64,000 nucleotides of DNA from Stenotrophomonas sp. MMGLT7 (GTDB lineage: Bacteria; Pseudomonadota; Gammaproteobacteria; Xanthomonadales; Xanthomonadaceae), in the NCBI RefSeq assembly GCF_021168555.1, contig NZ_JAJOZS010000005.1, positions 62,001-126,000 on the forward strand, written 5' to 3'. Every line of letters begins with the position of its first letter. Positions within the stretch are counted from its first letter, which is position 1. Of this stretch, positions 31,591-43,287 are shown piece by piece. The notes below the pieces were generated by a model. It saw only the letters and a program-made list of their open reading frames with translations. It was not told where the DNA came from and did no database searches. A program made the position numbers and the translations under genes.

Positions 31591-32394
31591 ATGGACATCG
31601 CCCACACGCCCACCCCGCCCGATCCGCAGGCCCAGCGCCGCCACGACCGCGGCCGGTTGCTGCGCGCCTTCAACCTGAGCCTGGGCTGCGTGCTGCTGCT
31701 GGTGGCGGTGTTCGCCGCGCAGGGCCATTTCGACTGGCGGCCGCTGGCGGTGGCGCCGCTCGAGGCGCATGGCCTGTGGGGCCTGCTGGGCGCGCCGCTG
31801 CTGCACGGTTCGCTCTCCCACCTCGCCGCCAACGCCTCGGCGCTGCTGATCCTGGGCACGCTGGCCGGCAGCGTCTACCCGCGCGCCACGCTGGCCGCGC
31901 TGCCGCTGCTGTGGCTGGGCTCGGGCCTGGGCGCGTGGCTGCTGGGCGACCTCGGCAGCCGCCACCTGGGCGCCAGCGGCATCACCCACGGGCTGATGTT
32001 CCTGGTGTTCGTGCTCGGCCTGCTGCGCCGCGACCGCGCCGCCATCGCCGCCGGCATGATCGGCTTCCTGTTCTACGGCGGCATGCTGCTGACCGTGCTG
32101 CCGCACGAGCCCGGCATCTCCTGGCAGTCGCACATGGGCGGCGCGGTGGCCGGCATCGTCGCCGCGCTGCTGTTCTACCGGCGCGATCCGCAGCCGCCGC
32201 GCAAGCGCTACAGTTGGGAAGACGAGGAGGATGCCGACGCGGACGCCGGCGCGGACCTGCGCGACGGACTGGAACCGCCCTCGCCGGCCCAGGTACCGGT
32301 GCTGTGGCAGCGCCCGGCCGACGACGCGCGCGGCGTGGTGCTGCGCTTCCCGCCGCGCGAGCGCACGCCGCCCTCCTCGGATGCTTCCCCCTAG
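31591..32394 (+). CDS. Rhomboid family intramembrane serine protease
   Basis: A 267-residue protein with about six helices and a hydrophilic, acidic C-terminal tail (after about residue 200). The catalytic serine lies in GASGITHGLMF (GxSG, around residue 130) and the partner histidine in SHMGGAVAGI near residue 182. The loop patch LLHGSLSHLAANASALL before these matches the HxxxN oxyanion region. Rhomboids cut transmembrane helices of substrates within the membrane. ATG at 31591; the overlapping longer frame is a shadow. Natural substrates are unknown. Confidence 0.9.
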   Translation: MDIAHTPTPPDPQAQRRHDRGRLLRAFNLSLGCVLLLVAVFAAQGHFDWRPLAVAPLEAHGLWGLLGAPLLHGSLSHLAANASALLILGTLAGSVYPRATLAALPLLWLGSGLGAWLLGDLGSRHLGASGITHGLMFLVFVLGLLRRDRAAIAAGMIGFLFYGGMLLTVLPHEPGISWQSHMGGAVAGIVAALLFYRRDPQPPRKRYSWEDEEDADADAGADLRDGLEPPSPAQVPVLWQRPADDARGVVLRFPPRERTPPSSDASP

Positions 32395-32415
32395 ACCGCA
32401 GGCCCCGTAGATCCC

Positions 32416-32483
32416 GTAGGAGCGACTTCAGTCGCGAACGGGCTTCACCGGTAAGGCCCCATCGCGACTGAAGTCGCTCCTAC
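32416..32483. repeat. REP palindrome (GTAGGAGCGACTTCAGTCGC type), second copy
   Basis: Arms GTAGGAGCGACTTCAGTCGC and GCGACTGAAGTCGCTCCTAC with a short loop, closely matching the element at 23203-23270. It sits between the converging rhomboid and phosphodiesterase genes, where its hairpin could end transcripts from both sides. Confidence 0.88.
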
Positions 32484-32510
32484 GGGGCGATCCAGGTTGC
32501 GCCGGAGCGC

Positions 32511-33602
32511 TCAGCGCGGCGTGTCGGTCCGGTCCACCGCGCGCCGGCCCAGCGCCGGATCGTCGGTGAAGAAGGCATCGATCCCGGCGTCGAGGTAGCG
32601 CCGGATCTCGGCCACCGATGCGGCCTCGTTGCGCGCGGCCGGGTCGCCGCCCTGGTTGAGGTCGGCGGCGATGAAGTAGTTCTCGGGACGGAACGTGTAC
32701 GGCTGCACCTGCAGCCCGGCCGCGTGCGCGTCGCGCACCAGCGCGGTCGGCGCCTGCAGCCGCTTGTCCGCATCCAGCGGGATCACCAGGCGCAGTTCCG
32801 GGCCGATGGCGTCGGCATAGCCGGCGACCTCGCGCAGGCCCTCGGCGGTCATCAGGTCGGCATAGCGGCGGCCGGCGGCCGGGCCGTCGCGATCGGGCAG
32901 CGGATAGCGCGCCGGCGCCAGCAGCTGCAGCAGGCGGATGTTGGAATCGCGCCCGATCTTGTTGCGCAGCTCGCGCAGGTTGCCGCTCTCGAACGACTGG
33001 ATCGTCACCGGCGCGCTGCGGGTGTAGGCGTGCGCCTGCAGCGTCGCCAGCACCTTGTCCTCCATCGCCAGGCCGATCGAGCGGAAGTAGCTGGGATGCT
33101 TGATCTCGGGGATCAGGCCGATGCTGCGGCCGGCGGTGGCCGCCTGCGCGGCGAGGAAGTCGATGATCTCGTCCAGCGTGACGATCTGGAAGCGCCCGTC
33201 CCACTCCGTGCTGCGCAGCTGCGGCAGGCGCTCGCGCGCGCGCAGCGTCTTCAGCTCGGCCAGGGTGAAGTCCTCGGTGAACCAGCCCTCGATGCGCTCG
33301 CCGTCGATGGTCTTGACGGTCTTGCGCGCGGCGAACTCCGGGTGCTCGGCGACATCGGTGGTGCCGCCGATCTCGTTCTCGTGGCGCGCCACCAGCGCGC
33401 CGTCCCGGGTCGACACCAGGTCCGGCTCGATGAAGTCGGCGCCGTCGGCGATGGCCTGGGTGTAGGCCGCCAGGGTGTGCTCGGGCCGCAGCGCGCTGGC
33501 ACCGCGATGGGCGTAGACCAGCACCTTCCCGGCGATGGGCGCATCCGCAAGCGCGGGCGTGGACAGCAGGATGCAGCTCAGCAACAGCAGCGCTCGGTTC
33601 AT
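32511..33602 (-). CDS. glpQ: Periplasmic glycerophosphodiester phosphodiesterase
   Basis: A 363-residue GlpQ-type enzyme with a signal peptide (residues 1-19, ending ALA-DAPI). It hydrolyses deacylated phospholipids to glycerol 3-phosphate and an alcohol. Active-site residues are visible: YAHRGAS..RPEHT (His/Arg/Glu), DFIEPDLVST (Glu-x-Asp for metal) and VARHENEI (second catalytic His), then LIPEIKHPSYF and the C-terminal DAFFTDDPALG. The length fits periplasmic GlpQ better than the shorter cytosolic UgpQ. The ATG at 33602 starts the signal sequence. Confidence 0.9.
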   Translation of the reverse strand: MNRALLLLSCILLSTPALADAPIAGKVLVYAHRGASALRPEHTLAAYTQAIADGADFIEPDLVSTRDGALVARHENEIGGTTDVAEHPEFAARKTVKTIDGERIEGWFTEDFTLAELKTLRARERLPQLRSTEWDGRFQIVTLDEIIDFLAAQAATAGRSIGLIPEIKHPSYFRSIGLAMEDKVLATLQAHAYTRSAPVTIQSFESGNLRELRNKIGRDSNIRLLQLLAPARYPLPDRDGPAAGRRYADLMTAEGLREVAGYADAIGPELRLVIPLDADKRLQAPTALVRDAHAAGLQVQPYTFRPENYFIAADLNQGGDPAARNEAASVAEIRRYLDAGIDAFFTDDPALGRRAVDRTDTPR

Positions 33603-33807
33603 CGGGAAGATCTCAAGGATATCGGAACGGGATGCGCGCGCCGGCCCGCGCGGGCGGTGCACGCCGCCGTGTGTGCGGCGGGGACGGACAGCGGCGGCAA
33701 CGGCCCGCGCAGCGTACGCGCGGGCATCGCCTCCCGCCTCCGCGGCGGCGCCGCTCCCGGCCCGGGAACGGCGGCGGCGGCCGGGCATGCGCGCACGTGC
33801 ACGGCGC

Positions 33808-36087
33808 TCAGAACGCCGCGTCCAGGGTCAGGAACGCCTGCCGCGGCGCACTGGCATGGAACGACAGCTGGCGCCCGTTCGGGTCGCTGTTGGTATAGCC
33901 GCCCAGGTCGGCGGCATAGCGCTTGTCGGTGAGGTTGGCGACGTTGAGCGAGACCCGCAGCGCGCGCAGGAAGCCGACCTGGCCGAAGTCGTAGCCGGCG
34001 CCGGCATCGAACGTGGTGTAGCCGCCGAAGCCCTGGTCGTTGGTGTAGGTGTAGTAGCGCTGGCCGGTGTACTTGCCGCGCAGGCTGGCGTTCCAGCCGT
34101 TCCAGCGCCAGCTCAGCTCGCTGGACAGCATCACGTCGGGGATGCCGACCACGCGCTTGCCGGCGATCGGCACGGTGGCGCCGGCCTGCTGGTAGTCGTC
34201 CTCGTAGGTGCTCTTGTTCCACGAGGCCGAGTTGTACCACTCGATGGTGCCGGTGGGCTTCCAGATGAAGGTCAGCTCGGCGCCCTGGCTCTTCACCGAG
34301 CCGACGTTGTAGTAGCGGGTGATGCAGCCGGGCGTGCCGACCAGGATGCTGGCGCAGGGATTGAGCGAGAGCAGGCGGTTGTCGAAGATCGTGTGGTACA
34401 GCGCCGCCGAGGCCTGCACGCTGTCGCCGCCGTAGCGCCAGCCGCCCTCGAAGGTGGTCGATTCCTCCGGCTTGAGGTTGCCGCGGCTGTCGTCGAAAGA
34501 GGCCTGGCTCACCGACAGCGGGCCGGTGGTGAAGGCGGACAGGTTCTGCGCGTAGGAGGCGAACAGCTCGTGGCCGCCGCCCAGCTGCCAGCCCAGGCCG
34601 AGCTGCGGCAGCAGGCCCTTGCTGGCATTGATGCGGCCGCTGGCGTACGGGCTCTCCACGTCCTGCGCCGATACCGCGCGCACCGAGTTGTGCGGGCTCT
34701 TGACGCCGATGTCCACCGCCAGCCGGTCGTCCAGCAGCCTGAAGCTGTCCTGCAGGTACAGCTGCTTGGTGATGATGGTGTAGTCCTGGCGGAACAGGCG
34801 GCGGTCGGGATTGCGCAGGTACTTGTCGTCGCTGACCGGGCCGTCGATCCAGTAGAAGTTGCGCTCGATGTCGTGGTCGTTGTGCTCGTACCACACGCCG
34901 GCCTCCAGCCGGTGCATGCCCAGCTCCCAGCTCAGCGAGGCCAGCGCGCCGGTGCGGTCGATGTAGTAGTTGGTGGAGCGGATCGAAATCGGCAGTTCCT
35001 GCGGCGTGCCCGGGTTGGACTTCTGCCCCGGCGCCCACCAGTGGCCCTGGCCCTCGTTCTTGTGGTGGTAGACCTGAGCGCGCGCGCTCAGCGTGTCGCT
35101 GAAGCGGAAGTCGCCGGACAGGTAGTACAGGTCGTCCTTGCGCAGCGCGCGGCTCTGGTAGTAGGCGTCGTCGACGTTGTCCACGCCGCCGCTGTAGCCG
35201 CACTTGCCGGCGTCGTAGGTGGCGCTGGCGCAGTAGGCCGCGGCCAGCGCGCGTTCCCAGTCCGGCGCGTACAGGTTCCAGTCCCAGCCCAGCCCGCGCG
35301 CCATGCCGCTCTTGGAGAGCATGGCGTAGTCGGCCTGCGAGGTGCGCGAGGTGTCGGCGAAGGCGGTCAGCTTGACCGCATCGTTCTGCCACACCGCCTT
35401 GCCGTTGAACTGGCGCGTGCTGGTGCGCGAGTACGGGCTGGCCCACATGTCGGCCTCGGCGTTGATGCCGGAGACATAGGCCGAGAAGCCGTCGTGCTCG
35501 CCGGTGTCGATGCGCAGGTAGCTGCGGCGGTTACTGTCGCTGCCGAAGGTCTGGCTGGCGCGGCCGCCGAACTCGGTGGACGGGTCGTCGCTGAAGTACT
35601 GCACCGTGCCGCCGAGGTTGCTGGTCGAGGCGGTGCCGACGTTGCCGATGCCCACCGCCAGCTCGGCGCCGCCGAAGTTCTCGGAGATCAGCGCGCGGCT
35701 GATGTTGAGGCCGTTGAAGTTGCCGTAGGCGTTGTTGCCCAGCGGCAGGCCGTCGAGGGTGTAGCCGAGCTGGGTGGTGCCGTAGCCGCGCAGGCTGATC
35801 GACTGCGACTCCTCGTTGGCGCCGTAGGCGTCGTTGGACTGCACGTTCACCCCGGGGATGCGCCCGAGCAGCTTCTGCGGGCTGGTGCCCGCCGGCAGCA
35901 CCTGCTGGTCCTGCACGCCGATGCGCTGCACCTGGCGGGTCTGGCCCTGGCCGATCACCGAGACCGCGTCGAGCTGCTGCACGGACGTATCGGCACCGCC
36001 ATCGGCAGGCGCCTCGTCGGCGAGAGCGCCGAACGGAACCAGCAGGGCGGCGAGAATGGCGGACGCGAGGACACGGCGATTGTGCAT
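33808..36087 (-). CDS. TonB-dependent receptor 2
   Basis: A 759-residue outer-membrane receptor with a signal peptide (MHNRRVLASAILAALLVPFG, cut near ALA-DEAP), a TonB-box-like AVSVIG, and a plug with LLGRIPGVNVQ, ESQSISLRGYGTTQLGYTLD and VGTASTSNLGGTVQYFSDDP. The barrel ends in DAAF with the expected terminal phenylalanine. Transport is driven by TonB-ExbBD. The absence of a signalling N-terminal extension argues against sigma-factor control. The substrate is unknown; the divergent acid phosphatase gene and the nearby phosphodiesterase make a phosphate-containing nutrient conceivable, but that is a guess from context. Confidence 0.9.
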   Translation of the reverse strand: MHNRRVLASAILAALLVPFGALADEAPADGGADTSVQQLDAVSVIGQGQTRQVQRIGVQDQQVLPAGTSPQKLLGRIPGVNVQSNDAYGANEESQSISLRGYGTTQLGYTLDGLPLGNNAYGNFNGLNISRALISENFGGAELAVGIGNVGTASTSNLGGTVQYFSDDPSTEFGGRASQTFGSDSNRRSYLRIDTGEHDGFSAYVSGINAEADMWASPYSRTSTRQFNGKAVWQNDAVKLTAFADTSRTSQADYAMLSKSGMARGLGWDWNLYAPDWERALAAAYCASATYDAGKCGYSGGVDNVDDAYYQSRALRKDDLYYLSGDFRFSDTLSARAQVYHHKNEGQGHWWAPGQKSNPGTPQELPISIRSTNYYIDRTGALASLSWELGMHRLEAGVWYEHNDHDIERNFYWIDGPVSDDKYLRNPDRRLFRQDYTIITKQLYLQDSFRLLDDRLAVDIGVKSPHNSVRAVSAQDVESPYASGRINASKGLLPQLGLGWQLGGGHELFASYAQNLSAFTTGPLSVSQASFDDSRGNLKPEESTTFEGGWRYGGDSVQASAALYHTIFDNRLLSLNPCASILVGTPGCITRYYNVGSVKSQGAELTFIWKPTGTIEWYNSASWNKSTYEDDYQQAGATVPIAGKRVVGIPDVMLSSELSWRWNGWNASLRGKYTGQRYYTYTNDQGFGGYTTFDAGAGYDFGQVGFLRALRVSLNVANLTDKRYAADLGGYTNSDPNGRQLSFHASAPRQAFLTLDAAF

Positions 36088-36149
36088 GGGGGTGAGCACC
36101 GGGAGGCGAATATCAGCGTGCAAGGGTGCGACCGCGATCTTTCACTTTC

Positions 36150-36204
36150 GCGTCACTGCGGTGACGCTTTCCGACATGCCACGCGACTGCCGCGAAAGCG
36201 TCAC
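36150..36204. promoter_or_regulatory. Three-armed inverted repeat in a divergent promoter region
   Basis: Arm A GCGTCAC (36150-36156), arm B GTGACGCTTTC (36161-36171) and arm C GAAAGCGTCAC (36194-36204) are mutually complementary: B pairs with A (seven bases) or with C (eleven bases, perfect). They lie between the receptor and the acid phosphatase, ending right at the phosphatase ATG. This could be a repressor site repeated in DNA or alternative RNA hairpins controlling the phosphatase start. Confidence 0.45.
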
Positions 36205-37122
36205 ATGGCGGCGCTAGGCTCGCGCCGTCCTTCCAAGCCGGTGGTGAAGCAGGTGGTGGCCTCGTCCCGTTCCCGTTACGTCGCCGCATCGTCCGGCCTG
36301 TTGCTGTGCGTGCTGCTGTCGTCCTGCAGCAGCGATGGCGGCGCGCGCGCGGCCGCCGCCGCTGCTGCGCCGGCGGCACCGGGCTCGGTCATCGCGCTGG
36401 ATGCGCGCGGCTATCTCGATCCGGCCGCACTGCCCGACAGCCTGGCGCTGGTACCGCCGCCGCCCGCGGAGGGGTCGCCCGCCATGGCGCTGGACAGCGC
36501 CGTCGCCTCGCGAATGCTCGCGCTGCGGGATTCGCCGCGCTGGCAGCAGGCGCGCAGCGATGCCGCGCTCGCATTTCCCGCCGCGGCCAACCAGTTCTCC
36601 TGCGCGCTGGGCATCGAGGTCTCGCAGCAGCGCACGCCGCACCTGATGCGCCTGCTCGGCCGCACGCTGCTCGATGCCAGCAGCGCCACCAGCGCCGCCA
36701 AGGCGCGCTACCAGCGGCCGCGCCCGTTCGTGTCCAACCAGGCCCCCGTGTGCACGCCCGAGGACGAGGCCAGCCTGCGCGGCAATGGCGCCTATCCCTC
36801 CGGGCACACGGCCATCGGCTGGGCGTGGGGCCTGGTGCTGGCCGAGGCCGCGCCCGAACACAGCGCGGCGCTGCTGCTGCGCGGGCGCCGGTTCGGCGAC
36901 AGCCGGCTGGTGTGCAACGTGCACTGGCAGAGCGACGTGGTGCAGGGTCGCGTGATGGGCGCGGCGGCGGTGGCCGCGCTGCACGGCAACGCCGAATTCC
37001 GTGCCGACCTGCAGGCGGCACGCAAGGAGATCGAGGACGCGCGCCGGGCCGGTGCGGTTCCGGCGCGCGACTGCACGGCGGAAGCATCGGCGCTGGCCGC
37101 GCCATTGCCGACGGCGCTCTAG
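36205..37122 (+). CDS. Class A-type acid phosphatase (PAP2 superfamily) lipoprotein
   Basis: A 305-residue exported phosphatase. The three signature parts of the PAP2/PhoN family are present: KARYQRPRPF (KX6RP), YPSGHTAIGW (PSGH) and SRLVCNVHWQSD (SRX5HX3D), at about residues 168, 196 and 232. A lipobox-like LLSSC follows a hydrophobic stretch near residue 45, so it is probably a periplasmic lipoprotein. The start is uncertain: the ATG at 36205 gives a long charged leader, while GTG codons at 36241 or 36244 would give a conventional signal peptide. It releases phosphate from organic phosphomonoesters. Confidence 0.88.
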   Translation: MAALGSRRPSKPVVKQVVASSRSRYVAASSGLLLCVLLSSCSSDGGARAAAAAAAPAAPGSVIALDARGYLDPAALPDSLALVPPPPAEGSPAMALDSAVASRMLALRDSPRWQQARSDAALAFPAAANQFSCALGIEVSQQRTPHLMRLLGRTLLDASSATSAAKARYQRPRPFVSNQAPVCTPEDEASLRGNGAYPSGHTAIGWAWGLVLAEAAPEHSAALLLRGRRFGDSRLVCNVHWQSDVVQGRVMGAAAVAALHGNAEFRADLQAARKEIEDARRAGAVPARDCTAEASALAAPLPTAL

Positions 37123-37365
37123 GGCGCGGCCCGATCCGCGCCACGCGAAGCGGCGCCCCCTTCCCCGCCCGGCCATCACGATGGCGGGCAGCGCATGCAT
37201 CCGGCGGCGATCTCGTACCGTTCGCGGCGATGCCGTGCCACGGTGTCCGATCCTCGAACCGAACCGCCTGACCAGGTCGCCGCATCGCCAAGGCGACGCC
37301 CGCAGCCACGCAGGCCTGTCCGGGTTTACCCTTAGCCGTCCGTTTCGCAGACCGGAGGCCATCGC

Positions 37366-38247
37366 TTGAAGATCGCCATGCTGCACCTCACCGACGGCCA
37401 GCACTGCGCGGCGGTGGTGGACGAGCGCGAGCGGCGCTGCTGGCCGGTCGCGGAACTGCTGCCCGGCTTCGACGGCGACATCCTCGCACTGATCCGCGAC
37501 TGGGAGCGGATTGCGCCCCGACTTGCCCCCTCCGGCCACGGGCGGCCGCTGGACGAGGCGCGCTGCCTGGCACCGCTGCGACCGCCGCGCAACCTGTTCT
37601 GCGTCGGCAAGAACTATCGCGCGCATGCCGCCGAATTCGCCCGCTCCGGTTTCGACCGCACGGCCGCAGCCGGCGAGGACGCACCCGAGGCACCGGTGAT
37701 CTTCACCAAGACGCCGCAGACGGTGATCGGCGACAGCGAGCCGATCCCGCGCCATGCCGGGACCACCGCTGCCCTGGACTACGAGGCCGAGCTGGCCGTG
37801 GTCATCGGCCGCGGCGGCCGCGGCATCGCCCGCGAGCGCGCGATGGAACACGTCTGGGGCTACACCATCGCCAACGACGTCACCGCGCGCGACCTGCAGG
37901 CGCGCCACCGGCAATGGTTCCTGGGCAAGTCGCTGGACGGCTTCTGCCCGCTGGGGCCGTGGCTGGTCAGCGCCGACGCCTTCGATCCGGCGCGCGCGCG
38001 CATCCGCTGCTGGGTCGACGACGAACTGCGCCAGGACGCCTGCACCGGCGATCTGATCTTCGACATCCCCACGCTGATCGCCACGCTCTCGGCGGGCATC
38101 GCCCTGCAGCCGGGCGACCTGATCCTCACCGGCACCCCGGCCGGCGTCGGCATCGGCTTCGAACCGCCGCGCTTCCTGCAGGCCGGCCAGCGCGTGCGCA
38201 TCGCCATCGACGGCATCGGCACGCTGCAGAACCCGATAGGCGCGTAG
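37366..38247 (+). CDS. Fumarylacetoacetate hydrolase family protein
   Basis: A 293-residue FAH-family enzyme. The C-terminal FAH domain starts near residue 75 ([16 protein letters not shown]) and carries the metal-binding acidic residues in [12 protein letters not shown], with [32 protein letters not shown] and [11 protein letters not shown]. Relatives are acylpyruvases, oxaloacetate decarboxylases and 2-keto-3-deoxy-type hydrolases; the exact reaction is not decided by sequence. A TTG start at 37366 is chosen because GGAGG lies seven bases upstream; the ATG at 37378 has no ribosome site. The TAG stop is part of the GTAG head of the next palindrome. Confidence 0.88.
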   Translation: MKIAMLHLTDGQHCAAVVDERERRCWPVAELLPGFDGDILALIRDWERIAPRLAPSGHGRPLDEARCLAPLRPPRNLFCVGKNYRAHAAEFARSGFDRTAAAGEDAPEAPVIFTKTPQTVIGDSEPIPRHAGTTAALDYEAELAVVIGRGGRGIARERAMEHVWGYTIANDVTARDLQARHRQWFLGKSLDGFCPLGPWLVSADAFDPARARIRCWVDDELRQDACTGDLIFDIPTLIATLSAGIALQPGDLILTGTPAGVGIGFEPPRFLQAGQRVRIAIDGIGTLQNPIGA

Positions 38248-38308
38248 AGCCGAGCTCGCTCGGCTGGAGCCTTCCCAGTAACGCCCAGCCGAGCAAGCTC
38301 GGCTCTAC
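38244..38308. repeat. SMAG-like GTAG palindrome
   Basis: GTAGAGCCGAGCTCGCTCGG and the complementary CCGAGCAAGCTCGGCTCTAC form an almost perfect stem around a 20-base loop. The GTAG head and layout match the SMAG elements described in Stenotrophomonas. The FAH gene's stop codon is the TAG of the GTAG head. It may act as a terminator or mRNA-stabilising hairpin. Confidence 0.85.
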
Positions 38309-38414
38309 GCGGGCAGGCGCGCACATTCCAGGTGTCCCTCATGCCGCCGCGATCGGCGTTGGCCTATGCTCCGCGGCAGCGCGGCTACAACCGCCGCTCA
38401 GTGCGGAATCGGCA

Positions 38415-40994
<2,580 letters not shown>

Positions 40995-41054
40995 CGACAG
41001 CCGGAGACCATGGCCGCCGTGGGAGGAGCGTGAGCCGCGAGGGGATCTGCTTTT

Positions 41055-41093
41055 ACCCCCTCCCTTGCGAAGCAGGGGAGGGTTGGGGAGGGG
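41055..41093. repeat. CCCCTCCC-type short intergenic element
   Basis: ACCCCCTCCCTTGCGAAGCA is followed by GGGGAGGGTTGGGGAGGGG, giving an imperfect hairpin with pyrimidine- and purine-rich arms. Such elements are scattered in Xanthomonas genomes. It lies between the converging copper ATPase and cysteine synthase genes and may help end transcription. Confidence 0.5.
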
Positions 41094-41110
41094 TGCCTTT
41101 GCTTTGTGCG

Positions 41111-42139
41111 CTAGCGAGCGCCTTCCCTACCCTCACCGCCCTGCAGCCACACCGGCACCGGCAGGCCACGCCCAGCCAGGAAGGCCGCATCGAACAGCTT
41201 GGCGCGGTAGCGCGTGCCGGCATCGGCCAGCACCGTCACGATGGTGTGGCCCGGGCCCAGTTCACGCGCCAGCCGGATCGCCCCGGCCAGGTTCACCCCG
41301 CTCGATCCGCCCACGCTCAGGCCCTCGTGCTCGACCAGCTCGTGGATCAGCGGCACCGACTCCTCGTCGCCGATCGACCATGCGCGGTCGATCGGCGCAC
41401 CTGCGAAGTTGGCCGTCACCCGGCTCGAACCGATGCCCTCGCTGATCGAGCCGCCCTCGGCCTTCAGCACCCCAGTGTTGACGTAGCTGGCCAGCGCCGA
41501 GCCGGCCGGGTCGGACAGCGCGATCACCACGCCCGGCCTGCGCGCCTTCAGCGCCCGCCCCACCCCGGCCAGCGTGCCCCCGGTGCCGGTGGCGCAGACG
41601 AAGCCGTCCACCGCGCCACCGCTCTGCTCCCAGATCTCCACCCCGGTGGTGCGCTCGTGCCAGTCGCCGTTGGCGGTGTTGTCGAACTGGTCGGCGAACC
41701 AGGCGCTGCCCGGCGCCTGTGCGTTCATCGCCTCGGCCAGGCGCCGGGCGACATGCGCGTAGTGGCCCGGGTCGGCATAGGGCACCGCCGGCACCAGCCG
41801 CAACTGCGCCCCGGCCGCGCGCACGGCGTCGATCTTCTCCCGGCTCTGCGTTTCGGGCATGGCGATGATGGCGCGGTAGCCGCGGCTGGCGCCGACCAGC
41901 GCCAGGCCGATGCCGGTGTTGCCGGCGGTGCCCTCCACGATCGTCGCGCCCGGGCGCAGCAGGCCGCGCGCCTCGGCATCCAGGATCAGCCCCAGCGCCG
42001 TGCGGTCCTTGATCGAGCCGCCGGGACTGAGGAACTCGGCCTTGCCCAGGATCTCGCAACCAGTGCGTTCGCTGGCGCGGCGCAGGCGGACCAGCGGGGT
42101 GCGGCCGATCAGGCCGGAGACATCGGGGGATGCGTTCAT
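41111..42139 (-). CDS. Cysteine synthase (O-acetylserine sulfhydrylase family)
   Basis: A 342-residue PLP enzyme that makes cysteine from O-acetylserine and sulfide. The PLP lysine is in GGSIKDRTAL (about residue 44), the substrate loop in EGTAGNTGIGLAL, and the phosphate-binding glycine loop in CATGTGGTLAGVG. The patch SVGGSSGVNLAGA near the C-terminus binds the cofactor ring. The loop reads EGTAGNTG where CysK has TSGNTG, so it may belong to a cysteine synthase A-related group. It is followed by the sulfurtransferase gene upstream on the same strand, so this is a sulfur-metabolism pair, though 290 bp apart. Confidence 0.9.
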   Translation of the reverse strand: MNASPDVSGLIGRTPLVRLRRASERTGCEILGKAEFLSPGGSIKDRTALGLILDAEARGLLRPGATIVEGTAGNTGIGLALVGASRGYRAIIAMPETQSREKIDAVRAAGAQLRLVPAVPYADPGHYAHVARRLAEAMNAQAPGSAWFADQFDNTANGDWHERTTGVEIWEQSGGAVDGFVCATGTGGTLAGVGRALKARRPGVVIALSDPAGSALASYVNTGVLKAEGGSISEGIGSSRVTANFAGAPIDRAWSIGDEESVPLIHELVEHEGLSVGGSSGVNLAGAIRLARELGPGHTIVTVLADAGTRYRAKLFDAAFLAGRGLPVPVWLQGGEGREGAR

Positions 42140-42432
42140 CGGATCGTGGTGTCGGGCAGTGGGGTGATGGGAAGGGAAACGCGCGTGTTCGCGTGGGAGG
42201 ATGCGTCGGCAGGGTTGGCGGGAAGCATCTGGCGCGGATGCGCTGCGCCTGGCCAGGTATAGAGTTGCCGGACGCGACTGCTCTCTGTTCGGTGTCGGCC
42301 TATGGCATCGCCCCTGGTGCGAGCGGCTTTCTTCGGAGCAGGCCGCAGTCGGTGGCGACCCACGCGAAGGCCCGCCGGCCAATCCCGCGTCGCGCCCGCG
42401 CATCCCCGCCCTTCGGCAACGGCGGGTGCATC

Positions 42433-43287
42433 TCAACCGCTACCAATAGCCTTGGGCGTATCGGCACGTGCGCCCCACTCGGTCCACGAACCGTCGTACA
42501 GCGCCCCCTCGGGCAGGCCGGCCACGGCCAGGCCCAGCAGCAGGATCGCCGCGGTCAGGCCACTGCCGCAGCTGGCCACCACCGGCCGGCTGCCATCCAC
42601 GCCGGCGGCGGCGAAGCGCGCACGCAGCGCGTCCACCGGCAGGAAGCGGCCGTCGGCCTGCAACAGCTCGCCGAACGGCAGGTTGGCGCTGCCCGGGATA
42701 TGCCCGGAAGGCAGGCCCGGACGCGGCTCCGGCGCCTGGCCGCCGAAGCGGCCGGCCGCGCGCGCATCGAGTACCAACTCGGCGCCGCTGGCGAGATTCG
42801 CGCGCACGTCGCCCAGCCCGCGCAGCAGCTGCGCACGGGAATCCACGTGGAACGCCGCGGCCGGCTCGACGACCGGCTCGCCCGCCTCCACCGCCTGCCC
42901 TGCCGCAGTCCAGGCCGGCAGCCCGCCATCGAGCACCGCCACCGCGTCGTGGCCGAACAGGCGCAGCAGCCACCACGCCCGCGCCGCCGAGAACAGCCCC
43001 TTCTGGTCGTAGACCACGATGCGCGCATCGTTGCGCAGGCCCAGTTCCGCGGCCAGCCGCGCGAAGCGGCCCTGCGTCGGCGCAATGTGCGGCAGCGTGG
43101 TATCCGGATCGGAGAACAGCTCGATGTCGAAGAAGCGCGCGCCCGGCACGTGCGCCTGCCGATACAGCGCCGCCCCATCCTTGCCCTCGGCCGGCAGGTA
43201 GTCGCTGGCATCGAGCACGATCAGGTCGGGATCGTGCAGATGGGCGGCCAGCCAGGCCGCGTCGACGAGGGGTCCGAAAGCGCTCAT
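42433..43287 (-). CDS. sseA: 3-mercaptopyruvate/thiosulfate sulfurtransferase
   Basis: A 284-residue two-domain rhodanese. The N-terminal inactive domain contains VLDASDYLP, HVPGARFFDIE and YDQKGLFSAARAWW. The C-terminal domain has VLDARAAGRFGG, HIPGSANLPF and the active-site loop ASCGSGLTAAI with the catalytic cysteine (about residue 236). CGSGxTA is the loop of the mercaptopyruvate-type enzymes (SseA). It transfers sulfane sulfur to cyanide or thiols. The ATG at 43287 follows the minus-strand GGAGCGGC by few bases. The 293 bp between it and the cysteine synthase start hold no recognisable gene. Confidence 0.9.
   Translation of the reverse strand: MSAFGPLVDAAWLAAHLHDPDLIVLDASDYLPAEGKDGAALYRQAHVPGARFFDIELFSDPDTTLPHIAPTQGRFARLAAELGLRNDARIVVYDQKGLFSAARAWWLLRLFGHDAVAVLDGGLPAWTAAGQAVEAGEPVVEPAAAFHVDSRAQLLRGLGDVRANLASGAELVLDARAAGRFGGQAPEPRPGLPSGHIPGSANLPFGELLQADGRFLPVDALRARFAAAGVDGSRPVVASCGSGLTAAILLLGLAVAGLPEGALYDGSWTEWGARADTPKAIGSG

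Noticed and set aside
33535-36204. Long plus-strand frame opposite the second receptor, continuous with the acid phosphatase
   Set aside because: Only the part from about 36205 shows protein-family motifs; the rest is antisense to the receptor. It is not a giant fusion.
37914-38414. N-terminal extension of the copper ATPase frame
   Set aside because: The extension overlaps the FAH gene and the SMAG palindrome and encodes no conserved sequence; the ATG at 38415 starts the YHS region.
42840-42853. parS-like 14-mer in the sulfurtransferase gene
   Set aside because: Two of 14 positions differ from the palindrome and it is within a well-conserved gene; kept only as a weak candidate.
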